Source: Hippopus hippopus | Lineage: Eukaryota; Mollusca; Bivalvia; Cardiida; Cardiidae | Direction of reading: 5' to 3' | DNA length: 64,000 nucleotides | Assembly (NCBI GenBank): GCA_946811185.2 | Contig: OX328109.1 | Coordinates: 31,542,129 to 31,606,128 of the forward strand | Shown: positions 1 through 8,039 of the stretch, piece by piece | Numbering within the stretch: the first letter of the stretch is position 1 | Layout of the letters: the number at the start of each line of letters is the position of its first letter | Notes under the pieces: model-generated | Told to the model about the DNA's origin: nothing | Databases searched by the model: none | The model's input: only the letters and a program-made list of their open reading frames with translations | Translations under genes and position numbers: made by a program

Positions 1-26
1 CAGAAAATAATGTCACAAGTGGCTAA

Positions 27-600
27 AAAAGACTGAAAACTCTTTCAGTAACAACTGATTTCTATTGCTTAAATCAAAGAAAGGGAACTGAATTTTATTT
101 TTTTTCTATCTCTTCATACGGCGACAAGAAACCCAGTTACATTGACTACCAACTCATGTGCCAGTTACGCGCCCGCGGAAACATGAAAAATCAACTTACG
201 GCACATTCCATAGCAGACGACACCTGTTGCTTAAGTCAAATATAGGGAACAAGTTTTTTTCCTTTTCTCTTACTAGGGCCATTGAATTGGTTACGATGAC
301 TATTCCACCCATGCGTGACCATTACGTGCTGCGCATAAAACCATAAAATCAACTTGGACACTTTCGGAGGCAACTGATACCTTTTGCACAAATCAAAGAA
401 AGGTAAACCAAATTCGTTTTCTTACCAGGATCACGAAAAACATTGAACCAATTTTGGTGACCGCGTGAGTCATAAGTCGATTTTATGTTTAACCACTGCG
501 CAAAAACATAGATTCAGAAGCAACTGGTTGCTGTTGCATAAACTTTTTCCAATAAGAAATCTTGTTCTTGTTTGAAGAATTTAGAAATAGGCCAATGAAA
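27..600 (+). repeat. Ancestral ~160-bp protomers inside A (three full, one partial)
   Basis: Approximate boundaries are P1 27-185, P2 186-344, P3 345-509 and a partial P4 510 to ~600. Matching landmarks are ttgcttaaatcaaagaaaggg near 65, ttgcttaagtcaaatataggg near 227, ttgcacaaatcaaagaaagg near 384 and ttgcataaac near 534, giving spacings of about 162, 157 and 150. P2 and P3 both open with aaaatcaactt. The P1 part gttacattgactaccaact and the P2 part gttacgatgactattccac are clearly homologous, as are their continuations to about 180 and 345. Divergence between protomers is high, in contrast to near-identity between HOR units, so this layer is much older. Confidence 0.8.
32..49. repeat. 7-bp dyad at the start of each subunit (reference copy)
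   Basis: ACTGAAA (32-38) and TTTCAGT (43-49) are perfect inverted arms around a 4-base spacer, ACTC in A and B and usually AATC in C-E. The dyad stands about 30 bp after cagaaaata in nearly every subunit, so it occurs over 100 times in the window. The left arm is broken in the A of unit 5 (substitution at 10877). It could be a small hairpin or a protein-binding dyad; no known factor is asserted. Confidence 0.7.
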
Positions 601-641
601 AACAATAAGATGTAAGAATAACTAATAATAAAAACAGATAA

Positions 642-723
642 AATGGCAAAGTTGGGGTTTCAACCTCTGACCATCAGGACCCAAAAAAGGTCTTGGTGCA
701 GGGGTCTAACCCTCTTTGCCATT
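642..723. repeat. 82-bp imperfect palindrome, tRNA-sized (reference copy)
   Basis: Perfect 10-bp outer arms (aatggcaaag at 642-651, ctttgccatt at 714-723) enclose further imperfectly complementary arms closing on an A6 loop (683-688). From GGCAAAG to CTTTGCC is 76 nt, with a 7-bp acceptor-like stem followed by TT. Both strands match the Pol III A-box consensus TRGYNNARNNG at their start. The minus strand has GGTTGAATCC in most units, one base short of the B box, but it also carries a T6 run between the two. The TTC loop and the D-loop GG of a genuine tRNA are absent. It could be a MITE-like remnant, a tRNA-derived relic or chance. Other copies start at 3445, 5878, 8681, 11484, 13919, 16722, 19524, 22327, 25129, 27932, 30735, 33538, 36341, 39144, 41947, 44750, 47553, 49987, 51321, 53757, 56561, 58991 and 61795. 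Confidence 0.8.
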
Positions 724-780
724 GAATAGGCTGAAATGACCCGAAGAATTAACATAGATATACAGAGATTTCCCCCCCTT

Positions 781-1007
781 CCAATCAGCCAATCAAATCT
801 CAGGCCTCTCTTAAATTATCCAATCACAGAAGCTTTTAGAAAATCAAAATGGCGTCCAATCAGCCAATGAAATCTCAGCTTTCTCTTCAAATTATCCAAT
901 CAGAAAAGCTTTGAGAAAATCAAAATTGCGCCCAATCAGCCAATCAAATCGCAGACACACCTCCACAGTCATCCAATCAGAAAGCTTTGAGCCATTTGAA
1001 ATGGCGC
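781..1007 (+). promoter_or_regulatory. Triplicated CCAAT-box cluster, nine NF-Y-type sites (reference copy)
   Basis: Three direct repeats of 75-76 bp start at 781, 856 and 932. Each has a CCAATCAGCCAAT doublet followed about 31-33 bp later by a single CCAATCA. CCAAT starts at 781, 789, 820, 856, 864, 896, 932, 940 and 973, all on the plus strand. CCAATCAG fits the known NF-Y (CBF) preference. Each repeat ends with AAAATGGCG, AAAATTGCG or GAAATGGCG (ATGGCG at 849-854 and 1001-1006), resembling the YY1 site. An upstream C7 tract lies at 772-778. Arrangement and density look promoter- or enhancer-like; activity is inference. The block recurs in every A at 3584, 6017, 8820, 11623, 14058, 16861, 19663, 22466, 25268, 28071, 30874, 33677, 36480, 39283, 42086, 44889, 47692, 50126, 51460, 53896, 56700, 59130 and 61934. 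Confidence 0.75.
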
Positions 1008-1044
1008 CCGAAAATATCGATAGAAAACAGTGAACAAAAATCGG

Positions 1045-1052
1045 CATAAAAG
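1045..1052 (+). promoter_or_regulatory. TATA-like element downstream of CCAAT cluster (reference copy)
   Basis: CATAAAAG lies 72 bp downstream of the start of the last CCAAT box (973), a spacing similar to classical CCAAT/TATA promoters. If used, transcription would start near 1075-1080 and run rightward through the end of A into B-E. This is a short AT-rich motif, so it could be coincidental. It recurs at the same offset in the other A subunits. Confidence 0.35.
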
Positions 1053-1254
1053 TGGATTTTATGTCTTCTTTGAAGGCTGTTATGCAGTCCTTGGCAAACT
1101 GCCATGCATGCACCCACCACATATGCCAGATTTCACTGAAAATGGGCGAAAATTTACGAAAACAGGGTGACAGAAGACCTTGGTTTGGTGCCTTCTAGCA
1201 CCTTGCAAGAGTCACTTCCCCTGATCCCTTAATCCCTTGATTCAATTTGCTTTT
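1053..1254 (+). other. Unrecognised single-copy-per-unit segment of A
   Basis: About 200 bp between the TATA-like element and the shared tail shows no protomer similarity that I can detect and no usable open frame on the plus strand. It includes the alternating palindromic stretch catgcatgca near 1103-1112 and a short inverted repeat ggtgcc...ggcacc-like (ggtgccttctagcacc near 1179-1194). I cannot assign a role. It is equally well conserved in all 24 A copies, as expected from homogenisation. Confidence 0.6.
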
Positions 1255-1331
1255 CTAATTCAGGCCAACTCCAATACTGCACATTGATACTTTGAATATG
1301 CTAAGATGATCAATGTACAGTGTAGAATCCC

Positions 1332-1696
1332 CAGAAAATAATGTCACAAGTGGCTAAAATAGACTGAAAACTCTTTCAGTAGCAGCTGCTTCCTATTGCG
1401 TAAATCAAACAAAGGGAACTAAATTTTTATTTTTTTTTAATCTCTTTGTACCGTGACAAGAAACCAAATTACGTTGACTACCGTCTCATACATGCCAGTT
1501 ACGCACCCGCGAAAACATGAAAAATCGACTTATGGCACATTCCATAGCAGACGACAACTGTTGCATAAGTCAAATATAGGGAACAAGTTTTTTTCCTTTT
1601 CTCTTACTAGGGCCATTGAATTGGTTACTAACTCCGGCATGCTGCACATTGATACTTTTAATATGCTAAGATGATCAATGTACAGTGTAGAATCCC
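1332..1696 (+). repeat. Short subunit B (365 bp, reference copy)
   Basis: B is the most distinct short subunit. It keeps the A-like spelling at several places: aagtggctaaaatag at its start, gcgtaaatcaaac, a purine-run variant before tttgtaccgtg, acgttgactaccgtctcatac, and gttgcataagtc in its second half. It is about 4 bp shorter than C-E because of a shorter T-rich tract. It always directly follows A. Units 22 and 24 carry two B copies in tandem. Confidence 0.95.
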
Positions 1697-2065
1697 CAGA
1701 AAATAATGTCACAAGTAGCTAAAAAAGACTGAAAAATCTTTCAGTAGCAACTGCTTCCTATTGCATAAATCAAAGAAAGGGAACTAAATTTTTATTGATT
1801 TTTTTTAATCTCTTTATACCGTGACAAGAAACCAAGTTACGATGACTACCGTCTTGTACGTGCCAGTTACGTGCCCGCGAAAACATGAAAAATCGACTTA
1901 CAGCACATTCCATAGCAGACAACAACTGTTTGCTTAAATCAAGTATAGGGAACAAGTTTTTTTCCTTTTCTCTTACTAGGGCCATTGAATTGGTTACTAA
2001 CTCAGGCATGCTGCACATTGATACTTTTAATATGCTAAGATGATCAATATACAGTGTAGAATCCC
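1697..2065 (+). repeat. Short subunit C (369 bp, reference copy)
   Basis: C is recognised by cagcacattcc (others have cggcacattcc) and by an extra T in ctgtttgcttaaatc. It starts with aagtagctaaaaaag, as D and E do. C is the subunit lost or recombined with D in unit 2, and it is absent from unit 22. Confidence 0.93.
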
Positions 2066-2434
2066 CAGAAAATAATGTCACAAGTAGCTAAAAAAGACTG
2101 AAAAATCTTTCGGTAGCAACTGCTTCCTATTGCATAAATCAAAGAAAGGGAACTAAATTTTTATTTATTTTTTTTCAATCTCTTTATACCGTGACAAGAA
2201 ACCAAGTTACGATGACTACCGTCTTGTACGTGCCAGTTACGTGCCCGCGAAAACATGAAAAATCGACTTACGGCACATTCCATAGCAGACAACAACTGTT
2301 GCTTAAATCAAGTATAGGGAACAAGTTTTTTTCCTTTTCTCTTACTAGGGCCATTGAATTGGTTACTAACTCAGGCATGCTGCACATTGATACTTTTAAT
2401 ATGCTAAGATGATCAATATACAGTGTAGAATCCC
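2066..2434 (+). repeat. Short subunit D (369 bp, reference copy)
   Basis: D is recognised by a C ending the T-rich tract (ttttcaatctc, where C and E have ttttaatctc) and by ending in caatatacagtgtagaatcccc. It is otherwise nearly identical to E. In units 18, 20 and 22 the D head is joined to an E tail. Confidence 0.92.
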
Positions 2435-2803
2435 CAGAAAATAATGTCACAAGTAGCTAAAAAAGACTGAAAAATCTTTCAGTAGCAACTGCTTCCTATT
2501 GCATAAATCAAAGAAAGGGAACTAAATTTTTATTTATTATTTTTTAATCTCTTTATACCGTGACAAGAAACCAAGTTACGATGACTACCGTCTTGTACGT
2601 GCCAGTTACGTGCCCGCGAAAACATGAAAAATCGACTTACGGCACATTCCATAGCAGACAACAACTGTTGCTTAAATCAAGTATAGGGAACAAGTTTTTT
2701 TCCTTTTCTCTTACTAGGGCCATTGAATTGGTTACTAACTCAGGCATGCTGCACATTGATACTTTTAATATGCTAAGATGATCAATGTACAGTGTGGAAA
2801 TCC
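2435..2803 (+). repeat. Short subunit E (369 bp, reference copy)
   Basis: E closes each HOR. It is recognised by its end, caatgtacagtgtggaaatccc, where C and D end in gtgtagaatcccc. The T-rich tract is interrupted by an A (ttattattttttaat) in units 1, 4, 7 and 9 and uninterrupted elsewhere, which is a useful marker of unit ancestry. Confidence 0.92.
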
Positions 2804-5236
2804 CAGAAAATAATGTCACAAGTGGCTAAAAAAGACTGAAAACTCTTTCAGTAACAACTGATTTCTATTGCTTAAATCAAAGAAAGGGAACTGAATTTTA
2901 TTTTTTTTCTATCTCTTCATACGCCGACAAGAAACCCAGTTACATTGACTACCAACTCATGTGCCAGTTACGCGCCCGCGGAAACATGAAAAATCAACTT
3001 ACGGCACATTCCATAGCAGACGACACCTGTTGCTTAAGTCAAATATAGGGAACAAGTTTTTTTCCTTTTCTCTTACTAGGGCCATTGAATTGGTTACGAT
3101 GACTATTCCACCCATGCGTGACCATTACGTGCTGCGCATAAAACCATAAAATCAACTTGGACACTTTCGGAGGCAACTGATACCTTTTGCACAAATCAAA
3201 GAAAGGTAAACCAAATTCGTTTTCTTACCAGGATCACGAAAAACATTGAACCAATTTTGGTGACCGCGTGAGTCATAAGTCGATTTTATGTTTAACCACT
3301 GCGCAAAAACATAGATTCAGAAGCAACTGGTTGCTGTTGCATAAACTTTTTCCAATAAGAAATCTTGTTCTTGTTTGAAGAATTTAGAAATAGGCCAATG
3401 AAAAACAATAAGATGTAAGAATAACTAATAATAAAAACAGATAAAATGGCAAAGTTGGGGTTTCAACCTCTGACCATCAGGACCCAAAAAAGGTCTTGGT
3501 GCAGGGGTCTAACCCTCTTTGCCATTGAATAGGCTGAAATGACCCGAAGAATTAACATAGATATACAGAGATTTCCCCCCCTTCCAATCAGCCAATCAAA
3601 TCTCAGGCCTCTCTTAAATTATCCAATCACAGAAGCTTTTAGAAAATCAAAATGGCGTCCAATCAGCCAATGAAATCTCAGCTTTCTCTTCAAATTATCC
3701 AATCAGAAAAGCTTTGAGAAAATCAAAATTGCGCCCAATCAGCCAATCAAATCGCAGACACACCTCCACAGTCATCCAATCAGAAAGCTTTGAGCCATTT
3801 GAAATGGCGCCCGAAAATATCGATAGAAAACAGTGAACAAAAATCGGCATAAAAGTGGATTTTATGTCTTCTTTGAAGGCTGTTATGCAGTCCTTGGCAA
3901 ACTGCCATGCATGCACCCACCACATATGCCAGATTTCACTGAAAATGGGCGAAAATTTACGAAAACAGGGTGACAGAAGACCTTGGTTTGGTGCCTTCTA
4001 GCACCTTGCAAGAGTCACTTCCCCTGATCCCTTAATCCCTTGATTCAATTTGCTTTTCTAATTCAGGCCAACTCCAATACTGCACATTGATACTTTGAAT
4101 ATGCTAAGATGATCAATGTACAGTGTAGAATCCCCAGAAAATAATGTCACAAGTGGCTAAAATAGACTGAAAACTCTTTCAGTAGCAGCTGCTTCCTATT
4201 GCGTAAATCAAACAAAGGGAACTAAATTTTTATTTTTTTTTAATCTCTTTGTACCGTGACAAGAAACCAAATTACGTTGACTACCGTCTCATACATGCCA
4301 GTTACGCACCCGCGAAAACATGAAAAATCGACTTATGGCACATTCCATAGCAGACGACAACTGTTGCATAAGTCAAATATAGGGAACAAGTTTTTTTCCT
4401 TTTCTCTTACTAGGGCCATTGAATTGGTTACTAACTCAGGCATGCTGCACATTGATACTTTTAATATGCTAAGATGATCAATGTACAGTGTAGAATCCCC
4501 AGAAAATAATGTCACAAGTAGCTAAAAAAGACTGAAAAATCTTTCAGTAGCAACTGCTTCCTATTGCATAAATCAAAGAAAGGGAACTAAATTTTTATTT
4601 ATTTTTTTTAATCTCTTTATACCGTGACAAGAAACCAAGTTACGATGACTACCGTCTTGTACGTGCCAGTTACGTGCCCGCGAAAACATGAAAAATCGAC
4701 TTACGGCACATTCCATAGCAGACAACAACTGTTGCTTAAATCAAGTATAGGGAACAAGTTTTTTTCCTTTTCTCTTACTAGGGCCATTGAATTGGTTACT
4801 AACTCAGGCATGCTGCACATTGATACTTTTAATATGCTAAGATGATCAATATACAGTGTAGAATCCCCAGAAAATAATGTCACAAGTAGCTAAAAAAGAC
4901 TGAAAAATCTTTCAGTAGCAACTGCTTCCTATTGCATAAATCAAAGAAAGGGAACTAAATTTTTATTTATTTTTTTTTAATCTCTTTATACCGTGACAAG
5001 AAACCAAGTTACGATGACTACCGTCTTGTACGTGCCAGTTACGTGCCCGCGAAAACATGAAAAATCGACTTACGGCACATTCCATAGCAGACAACAACTG
5101 TTGCTTAAATCAAGTATAGGGAACAAGTTTTTTTCCTTTTCTCTTACTAGGGCCATTGAATTGGTTACTAACTCAGGCATGCTGCACATTGATACTTTTA
5201 ATATGCTAAGATGATCAATGTACAGTGTGGAAATCC
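2804..5236 (+). repeat. HOR unit 2, short four-subunit unit (2433 bp)
   Basis: Subunits are A 2804-4134, B 4135-4499, a C/D recombinant 4500-4867 and E 4868-5236. The third subunit has a C-type head (T-rich tract ending in taatctc) but lacks both C diagnostic marks in its second half (it has cggcac and ctgttgc), so it looks like a C-to-D junction that removed one 369-bp subunit. There is a private substitution at 2924. It shares the T variant in the palindrome with unit 1. Confidence 0.93.
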
Positions 5237-8039
5237 CAGAAAATAGTGTCACAAGTGGCTAAAAAAGACTGAAAACTCTTTCAGTAACAACTGCTTCCTA
5301 TTGCTTAAATCAAAGAAAGGGAACTGAATTTTATTTTTTTTCTATCTCTTCATACGGCGACAAGAAACCCAGTTACATTGACTACCAACTCATGTGCCAG
5401 TTACGCGCCCGCGGAAACATGAAAAATCAACTTACGGCACATTGCATAGCAGACGACACCTGTTGCTTAAGTCAAATATAGGGAACAAGTTTTTTTCCTT
5501 TTCTCTTACTAGGGCCATTGAATTGGTTACGATGACTATTCCACCCATGCGTGACCATTACGTGCTGCGCATAAAATCATAAAATCAACTTGGACACTTT
5601 CGGAGGCAACTGATACCTTTTGCACAAATCAAAGAAAGGTAAACCAAATTCGTTTTCTTACCAGGATCACGAAAAACATTGAACCAATTTTGGTGACCGC
5701 GTGAGTCATAAGTCGATTTTATGTTTAACCACTGCGCAAAAACATAGATTCAGAAGCAACTGGTTGCTGTTGCATAAACTTTTTCCAATAAGAAATCTTG
5801 TTCTTGTTTGAAGAATTTAGAAATAGGCCAGTGAAAAACAATAAGATGTAAGAATAACTAATAATAAAAACAGATAAAATGGCAAAGTTGGGGATTCAAC
5901 CTCTGACCATCAGGACCCAAAAAAGGTCTTGGTGCAGGGGTCTAACCCTCTTTGCCATTGAATAGGCTGAAATGACCCGAAGAATTAACATAGATATACA
6001 GAGATTTCCCCCCCTTCCAATCAGCCAATCAAATCTCAGGCCTCTCTTAAATTATCCAATCACAGAAGCTTTTAGAAAATCAAAATGGCGTCCAATCAGC
6101 CAATGAAATCTCAGCTTTCTCTTCAAATTATCCAATCAGAAAAGCTTTGAGAAAATCAAAATTGCGCCCAATCAGCCAATCAAATCGCAGACACACCTCC
6201 ACAGTCATCCAATCAGAAAGCTTTGAGCCATTTGAAATGGCGCCCGAAAATATCGATAGAAAACAGTGAACAAAAATCGGCATAAAAGTGGATTTTATGT
6301 CTTCTTTGAAGGCTGTTATGCAGTCCTTGGCAAACTGCCATGCATGCACCCACCACATATGCCAGATTTCACTGAAAATGGGCGAAAATTTACGAAAACA
6401 GGGTGACAGAAGACCTTGGTTTGGTGCCTTCTAGCACCTTGCAAGAGTCACTTCCCCTGATCCCTTAATCCCTTGATTCAATTTGCTTTTCTAATTCAGG
6501 CCAACTCCAATACTGCACATTGATACTTTTAATATGCTAAGATGATCAATGTACAGTGTAGAATCCCCAGAAAATAATGTCACAAGTGGCTAAAATAGAC
6601 TGAAAACTCTTTCAGTAGCAGCTGCTTCCTATTGCGTAAATCAAACAAAGGGAACTAAATTTTTATTTTTTTTTAATCTCTTTGTACCGTGACAAGAAAC
6701 CAAATTACGTTGACTACCGTCTCATACATGCCAGTTACGCACCCGCGAAAACATGAAAAATCGACTTATGGCACATTCCATAGCAGACGACAACTGTTGC
6801 ATAAGTCAAATATAGGGAACAAGTTTTTTTCCTTTTCTCTTACTAGGGCCATTGAATTGGTTACTAACTCAGGCATGCTGCACATTGATACTTTTAATAT
6901 GCTAAGATGATCAATGTACAGTGTAGAATCCCCAGAAAATAATGTCACAAGTAGCTAAAAAAGACTGAAAAATCTTTCAGTAGCAACTGCTTCCTATTGC
7001 ATAAATCAAAGAAAGGGAACTAAATTTTTATTTATTTTTTTTAATCTCTTTATACCGTGACAAGAAACCAAGTTACGATGACTACCGTCTTGTACGTGCC
7101 AGTTACGTGCCCGCGAAAACATGAAAAATCGACTTACAGCACATTCCATAGCAGACAACAACTGTTTGCTTAAATCAAGTATAGGGAACAAGTTTTTTTC
7201 CTTTTCTCTTACTAGGGCCATTGAATTGGTTACTAACTCAGGCATGCTGCACATTGATACTTTTAATATGCTAAGATGATCAATATACAGTGTAGAATCC
7301 CCAGAAAATAATGTCACAAGTAGCTAAAAAAGACTGAAAAATCTTTCAGTAGCAACTGCTTCCTATTGCATAAATCAAAGAAAGGGAACTAAATTTTTAT
7401 TTATTTTTTTTCAATCTCTTTATACCGTGACAAGAAACCAAGTTACGATGACTACCGTCTTGTACGTGCCAGTTACGTGCCCGCGAAAACATGAAAAATC
7501 GACTTACGGCACATTCCATAGCAGACAACAACTGTTGCTTAAATCAAGTATAGGGAACAAGTTTTTTTCCTTTTCTCTTACTAGGGCCATTGAATTGGTT
7601 ACTAACTCAGGCATGCTGCACATTGATACTTTTAATATGCTAAGATGATCAATATACAGTGTAGAATCCCCAGAAAATAATGTCACAAGTAGCTAAAAAA
7701 GACTGAAAAATCTTTCAGTAGCAACTGCTTCCTATTGCATAAATCAAAGAAAGGGAACTAAATTTTTATTTATTTTTTTTTAATCTCTTTATACCGTGAC
7801 AAGAAACCAAGTTACGATGACTACCGTCTTGTACGTGCCAGTTACGTGCCCGCGAAAACATGAAAAATCGACTTACGGCACATTCCATAGCAGACAACAA
7901 CTGTTGCTTAAATCAAGTATAGGGAACAAGTTTTTTTCCTTTTCTCTTACTAGGGCCATTGAATTGGTTACTAACTCAGGCATGCTGCACATTGATACTT
8001 TTAATATGCTAAGATGATCAATGTACAGTGTGGAAATCC
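5237..8039 (+). repeat. HOR unit 3, full (2803 bp)
   Basis: A 5237-6567, B 6568-6932, C 6933-7301, D 7302-7670, E 7671-8039. The A subunit has two short-subunit-like spellings: ctgcttcc near 5291 where A normally has ctgatttc, and gatacttttaat at 6530 where A has gatactttgaat. This suggests conversion patches from B-E. Private substitutions at 5444 and 5831. From this unit on, A usually begins with aaaatagtg instead of aaaataatg. Confidence 0.95.

Larger units (their letters stand above)
1..1331 (+). repeat. Long subunit A (reference copy)
   Basis: The left end (1 to about 294) aligns with the short subunits, and so does the right tail (about 1255-1331). Between them lie about 960 bp absent from B-E. 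In order A holds three ~160-bp protomers and a partial fourth (27 to ~600), an AT-rich linker (~600-641), an 82-bp palindrome, a spacer with a C7 tract (772-778), three CCAAT repeats (781-1007), a TATA-like element (1045-1052), about 190 bp of unrecognised sequence, and the shared tail. A also carries CCGCGG at 173-178 where the short subunits read CCGCGA, so this hexamer marks A subunits. A is present in every unit, including the shortened ones. Confidence 0.95.
1..2803 (+). repeat. HOR unit 1, full A-B-C-D-E (2803 bp), used as reference
   Basis: Subunits are A 1-1331, B 1332-1696, C 1697-2065, D 2066-2434 and E 2435-2803. The palindrome lies at 642-723 and the CCAAT block at 781-1007. Private substitutions include 1635 (tccggc where other units have tcaggc), 1797 in the T-rich tract of C, and 2112 in D. 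Shared with unit 2 only: a T instead of A inside the palindrome (ggggtttcaacc rather than ggggattcaacc). Confidence 0.97.

Noticed and set aside
399..425. CENP-B box
   Set aside because: A ttcg core occurs in A (attcgttttcttaccagg), but the required A and CGGG positions of the consensus do not match. No better candidate was found by eye in the consensus unit.
645..720. Functional tRNA gene
   Set aside because: Size and outer stem fit, but the D-loop GG and TTC loop are missing, the anticodon arm does not form properly, and T-arm pairing is only partial. Kept as a palindrome.
849..914. Short plus-strand frames starting at ATGGCG (849 and 1001) as small peptides
   Set aside because: They are 21 and 10 codons long, overlap the CCAAT/YY1-like repeats, and have no independent support.
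892..1122. Minus-strand 76-codon open frame present in nearly every A subunit
   Set aside because: It overlaps the CCAAT repeats, so much of its protein is just translated repeat (WLIG-like from reversed CCAAT). It is interrupted in unit 4 by the change at 9013 and shows no recognisable domain. Its recurrence reflects array homogenisation, not coding constraint.
294..1254. A-specific 960-bp segment as a transposon insertion
   Set aside because: Protomer homology continues across the left junction into P2-P4, and there are no terminal inverted repeats or clear target duplication. Deletion in the short subunits explains the structure better.
1453..1674. Plus-strand 73-codon and opposing minus-strand 60-103-codon open frames in B-E
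   Set aside because: Both strands are open over the same bases, lengths change with single-base tract variation (103, 96 and 75 codons for the same frame), no family is recognisable, and codons look random. Treated as chance frames in satellite DNA.
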